64,000 nucleotides of DNA from Phyllostachys edulis (lineage: Eukaryota; Streptophyta; Magnoliopsida; Poales; Poaceae). Below the pieces are notes generated by a model that worked only from the letters and a program-made list of their open reading frames with translations, searched no databases and was not told the DNA's origin. The DNA lies in assembly GCA_036346405.1 (NCBI GenBank), contig CM070563.1, forward strand, positions 20,131,022 through 20,195,021, read 5' to 3'. Each line of letters starts with the position of its first letter. Within the stretch, counting starts at the first letter, position 1. Made by a program: the position numbers and the translations under genes. This document shows, in pieces, positions 60,434 to 64,000 of this stretch.

Positions 60434-60484
60434 GCCCTTAATACTATGCCATGGTGTAGTGTGCTTGGAAGCTTTATAGAGAAA

Positions 60485-60690
60485 AGTCATCACAGACGGT
60501 TTCAAACCGTCTGTGATATATCAGTCATTACAGACGATTTCAGTTAAAAACCATCTGTGATATATCAGTCATCACAGACGGTTTTTAGACCGTCTGTGAT
60601 AGTTGCCTATCACAGACGGTTCTCAGTTAATAACCGTCTGTGACAATATGCATCACAGACGGTTTGAAAACCGTTTGTGATGACCTCATG
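60485..60690. repeat. Right subterminal repeats of the outer CACTA element
   Basis: Five or more pairs of cacagacggttt and its inverse form short palindromes separated by gatatatcagtcat-like spacers. They match the left subterminal block at 46735-47095. Confidence 0.85.
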
Positions 60691-60956
60691 TCATTTTTGA
60701 TACATAAACTCAGATGGCTCACGAAATCATTTGTGATGATGTTTTTGAACTATCTATGAAGACTTTTTTTTGTAGTAGTGTTTTGATACAAATTTTCTGC
60801 ATTCCAAAGAAGCCGCATATATATTTCACAAGACGGCCAAAATTGGTGACCTTATCGGTCTGTGCCAAGGCTGCCATATCATGTATGCTAGTTTTTTTTC
60901 ATGAGAAAAACATTTGCTAAAATTTGACGATATCAAAAGTTTGATATGTCGAACTA

Positions 60957-61268
60957 ACGAAGACGGTGGAGACCACCACCACCCTGCCGCGGCTCATCAT
61001 CATCCCCTCAACTTCATCACCATGCACGCGTCTATCCGCCCATCAATCGATCGATCGATGTATCATTCTGTCCGTGTCCCTTGTTTCTTTCTGGATTTCT
61101 ACCAAATCTACCGATTTTTCCTGTGTGAAATGGGGGGCGCTACTAGTGAGATCTATTGGTGAGCAGTGAATAGTGTTAGGACGGTACTCGGGTTTGGAGC
61201 TGGAGGAAAGAGAGGAAGAGAGAGAGAGGAGCTTAGCTAGCTAGCTGGGAGCGGCTTGTGATTGGTTA
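60957..61268 (-). pseudogene. Truncated second copy of the GT14 5' end and promoter
   Basis: Aligns with 46176-46456 of the GT14 gene: first about 15 codons (reading MMMSRGRVVVVSTVF), 5' UTR with gatcgatcgatg and cctgtgtgaaatgg, a GA-tract, and cttgtgattggtta. One base is lost between the upstream ATG and MMMSRG. Coding homology stops at about 60957, about 175 bp from the CACTA end, and no further exon of this copy exists in the window. It is the remnant of a tandem duplicate in the same orientation. Confidence 0.85.
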
Positions 61269-62673
61269 GAGCATACATAGTGTTTAGAGGCCGAGCAACC
61301 TCTAAGTTAGTATCCACAGATAGTCTCTAAGCCTATCATAATTTTTTTTTGCAGTGTATGGAAGCTATTACTTCCCCTAAGATGGACTCTACAGCCATAA
61401 TTGAAAAAGCACAAAAAAAAGACCCTACCCAATTGTCATCCATCCCATCCCATCCCAATCCCCACTCTCCCCTTCACAAAATTCGTCGGCGAGTCCATCC
61501 CCCTCCATATTTCCATCTCCGCTCCTCCAAACCAACAACACCACCACCCCATTCTACATCACCGGCGAACCAACACTAGTGGTAGGCTCGGTACTCCGCC
61601 CAGATCTGCGCGGGCCCACAGCTCCCAATGGTGAAGTCACGCGGGGTGGTCTGGGCCGAAAGCAGAAGTGCCGGCTGTAGAGGCGGAGTACAGTGACGAT
61701 GTTGCGACCGTCGGGGCAAAGTCGAGCGGCAGGCGGCCCAGATCCGGAGATAGCGACGGCTTCCCATCCCGACGACGAGATCCAAGCGCACCCAAGTGGC
61801 GGCGGTGGTGCTGATGCACTCAACGACCAACCTCGAAGATGGCGACTGGATTTGGCTTGTCCAACGCCGGCGCGACTGGATCTGACTTCCCCAACTCCGG
61901 TCAACCGACGACATTGGCAGCTAACGGTGGAAGGTAGTGGATGAGGCGTGGCAACTTCATTACCATCTCTCGTCATCTGATAGGTAGGGACATGAAAATT
62001 TTTATGGGGGTGGCGGCCTCCGTCCATGCATGCATGGTGGCCGCGCGGCAAATTTGCTTGGCGACCCAAGGCAGCAGTGTGTGGCATCGACGCTATGGGT
62101 CTGTCTGGTTTATGGCTTTAACGTGTTAAATCAAAATTTTAGTAATACCAAAACTCAGATAATGACAAAATCTAGGTAAAAAAATATTGTTTGAATCGTA
62201 GTCATACTAATTCATAGGCAATGCCGAAATTAATGTGTTTGGATTGTAACCATGCTAAAATTTACCAAAAATGAGAGTATGACACGTGGGGTCCATATGT
62301 CATATATTTTTTTATACCAAAATATGTCAACAGTGGTCTTGTTTTGTTAATTAAATGAAAAGGAATACAACAATTCAATCGGATCGCAAATCAGATATTC
62401 AGTTTAAAAAATATAGTCATTTAAAACTGATTAAACAAACAAACTAGGCATTTAATGCACCTAATCTGCAACTGCCACCTATTCCCAAGCCTCCTGAGTT
62501 TTGCCAAACCAATTCTCGGGCTGGCGTTTTGGCTGCCCGGATTGCGCCAACGCCATGCGAAGCAAAATTTTGGCAATTTTGCTGGTAAAGCCAAATATTG
62601 GTGCCACGACCATACAGGCCCTATGCCTCTTCTCTCTCTTCTTGGAGGCCAAAAAACACACACTGTGATGCTC
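61269..62673. mobile_element. Insertion with TIR-like ends in the duplicated promoter
   Basis: The GT14 promoter homology breaks at about 61268 and resumes at about 62674. The insert starts GAGCATACATAGTGT and ends with the inverse of GAGCATCACAGTGTGTG, an imperfect terminal inverted repeat. No clear target duplication was seen. Open frames of up to 177 codons at 61554-62087 are GC-rich without motifs. A smaller MITE-like element sits inside. Confidence 0.5.
62097..62621. mobile_element. MITE-like element, 525 bp
   Basis: The ends GGGTCTGTCTGGTTTATGGC and (inverted) GGGCCTGTATGGTCGTGGC match with a few differences. The 3-bp flanks are tat on both sides (62094-62096 and 62622-62624). AT-rich interior, no ORF. 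Resembles the GGGnCTGTTTGG-type MITEs of grasses. Confidence 0.6.
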
Positions 62674-62814
62674 TTTGGGATAAGTAAGAGTAAAGAAGAG
62701 TATGGGGGGAGTTGGAGGAAGGTCGTTGTCGGGACGGGGGTGGGTGAGCGACGTGTGGGGCCGGGGACAAATGGTGGTCATAGTAGAGGAGAGAAGTGTT
62801 CCGGTTCATGAGGG
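62674..62814 (-). repeat. Second piece of the duplicated GT14 promoter
   Basis: ggataagtaagagtaaag, gagttggaggaaggtcgttg and ccggttcatga align with 46456-46575 upstream of the GT14 gene. Confidence 0.82.
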
Positions 62815-63884
62815 TGGTTTTACCACATATACATGGAGCTCCATGCACCATGTAAACCACACATAGTGCTTTGTGATTGGTGCACAACATGTATAGGTAT
62901 TGTGTATTGTGTACTAGTATTTCTTGCAACAGTATGTGGGGACCATCCGTCCTCACCTATCTCCCCTCTCTCTCAGTACGCGTCCTCACCCATCTCGTCT
63001 CTCTCTCGGCCCCAACTCTCTCCATCTCTCCCGTCCACCGCTACCGCAATCGGAGAGGGGCCCGAGGGGATGGGGACGGTCGCCAGATCTGAGGGCACGC
63101 AGACCGGTGGCCGGAGCACGCGTGGCGGGATCTAGTCTCGTCCCCACACCCGGTCACCGAATCCGGCGGCCTCCTCCTTTTTATCGCATGTTGATCCGAT
63201 TTTGTGTTGCACTTCTTGATTTTTTGATGTTTGATCCGAATTTGTGCATCTCGATTCTTGATTGGTGGACCCGAATTTGTGCATCCTGATTTTTCTTATC
63301 TTGGATCCGAATTTGTGCATCTTGTAAATGTTTTCTTCCATTTTCTTGGAGACAAAATCCGAAGGTGGAAATTCTTGAAAATGAAATCCGAAAAGGGAAC
63401 TTATTGTAGTTTCTTGAATATAATTTTTCCTTGCAGATGAAATCCGAAAATGCATTTTTTATGACCATGAGCATCCAAATTTTGCAATTGCAATTTTCTA
63501 AAGATAAAGAACCGAAAATGGATGGAATTTCTTTAATTTCTTGAAGATAGAAAAATGGATTGAATTTCTTGTTTGATTCAAATTGACACATCAGCAAAAT
63601 GATTGAAATGAAAAGAGAGAGATGGAATCTGCAAATGAAAGAGTGAGATATGGAATCTGCAAATGAAAGTGAGAGATGGATAGAGAGAAGAGAGTAGAGA
63701 GATACACATATTTGAGAAACGATTTTTTTGGGCTATATTTCTCCTCTCATGTGCGCCAATCTCAAAGCAACGTGTGTGGCATGGATAGTGCATGGAGTTC
63801 TATCTACACGCGGTTTCGCATTTCGGTTCGGTTCATATGTTTTCTCTCCGAATTGTCTGTATAATTTGCTTCTCTCCGAATTCT
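62815..63884. other. Insertion between duplicated promoter pieces, with tandem repeats
   Basis: Splits the promoter homology. It starts with a palindromic stretch (catggagctccatg). It then has a CT-rich UTR-like block and a short ORF (ATG near 63070, stop at 63135). Three or four repeats of gatccgaatttgtgcatc (63194-63330) and further short repeats of ggaatctgcaaatgaaag (about 63625-63670) follow. Possibly a captured 5' exon plus intron; no family recognised. Confidence 0.4.
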
Positions 63885-64000
63885 CTGTATAATTTCCGCG
63901 ATCCACACGAGACCATGTCTCTGTGAACGGATACGACGTACTAGCTTATTTAGAACGTCGGTTTCTATGTATCCATGTACAGTCTGATTGGTTTTCTGTG
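63885..64000 (-). repeat. Third piece of the duplicated GT14 promoter (runs off the window)
   Basis: taatttccgcgatccacacg, gaacgtcggttt and tgtatccatgtacag align with 46596-46700, the sequence just outside the outer CACTA insertion. This piece shows the pre-insertion promoter sequence without the CACTA element as far as the window reaches. Confidence 0.75.

Larger units (their letters stand above)
50725..60461. mobile_element. Pack-CACTA element carrying fragments of four host genes
   Basis: A perfect 28-bp terminal inverted repeat starts CACTACACCATGGCATAG (50725-50752 and the inverse at 60434-60461). The flanks are cgc and tgc, a 3-bp duplication with one change. Near the ends lie repeated short motifs (ccggcgatta, cggcagataat and similar) typical of CACTA subterminal regions. 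No transposase was found. The interior holds exon-and-intron pieces of a TL20.3-like gene, dolichol kinase, exportin-5/HASTY and an IQM gene, all on the minus strand, plus a later solo LTR. Its TIR differs from that of the outer element, so it belongs to another CACTA family and inserted into the outer one. Confidence 0.85.
46702..60780. mobile_element. Outer CACTA (En/Spm) element with nested insertions
   Basis: The left end reads CACTACTATAAAAATG (46702) and the right end, inverted, CACTACTACAAAAAAAAG (60780). Both are flanked by ttt, a 3-bp duplication of CACTA type, although ttt is weak evidence in AT-rich DNA. Subterminal copies of cacagacggtt in both orientations fill 46735-47095 and 60485-60690. 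No transposase gene was found. The interior holds microsatellites, a long inverted repeat and a complete second CACTA element. Confidence 0.8.

Noticed and set aside
50725..60461. The TL20.3, dolichol kinase, HASTY and IQM pieces as real local genes
   Set aside because: Each is only one to three exons of a larger gene, several have frameshifts, and all lie between CACTA terminal repeats.

Overview
This window is plant nuclear DNA, almost certainly from a grass (Poaceae) and probably rice-like. The reasons are split genes with GT-AG introns, very GC-rich first exons, a Tourist-type MITE, and dense nested transposons of classes typical of grasses (CACTA, chromovirus, Angela-type copia LTR, L1-type LINE). 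I found no operons, CRISPR arrays, rRNA or tRNA genes.

Three host genes look intact, and I rebuilt their exons by hand. (1) 3340-10462 (+): an RRP6-like 3'-5' exoribonuclease of the nuclear exosome, 14 exons, about 898 aa, with a hAT-type element in intron 2. (2) 11955-16407 (+): a cationic amino acid transporter of the APC superfamily, 14 exons, 601 aa. (3) 43707-46238 (-): a GT14 / GlcAT14-type Golgi glycosyltransferase, 4 exons, 427 aa. These genes show no functional link to each other.

The rest is mostly transposons. The window opens on the probable start of a MuDR-like ORF (1-98, -). A decayed Reina-like chromovirus occupies 16875-22747, and a decayed L1-type LINE on the minus strand occupies about 23717-30330. 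An Angela-type solo LTR (30808-40928, TSD cacat) is split by a second LTR element (30986-39522) with 2.4-kb LTRs, a Met-tRNA-type primer site and a 3.8-kb interior without ORFs. Each of its LTRs carries a row of eight short stem-loops.

Downstream of the GT14 gene's 5' end lies a CACTA element (46702-60780, TSD ttt). Nested in it is a second CACTA element (50725-60461) with a perfect 28-bp TIR. The inner element carries pieces of four unrelated host genes, all on the minus strand: a thylakoid-lumen pentapeptide protein (TL20.3-like), dolichol kinase, exportin-5/HASTY, and an IQM calmodulin-binding protein. This is a Pack-CACTA, and it is the most notable structure here. A 2.6-kb solo LTR (56465-59078, TSD agaag) has since inserted into it.

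Beyond the CACTA block, 60957-64000 is a broken second copy of the GT14 upstream region and first codons, split by two further insertions. This implies an old tandem duplication whose second gene body has been lost. All assignments come from reading motifs and repeats by eye. No database search was run.
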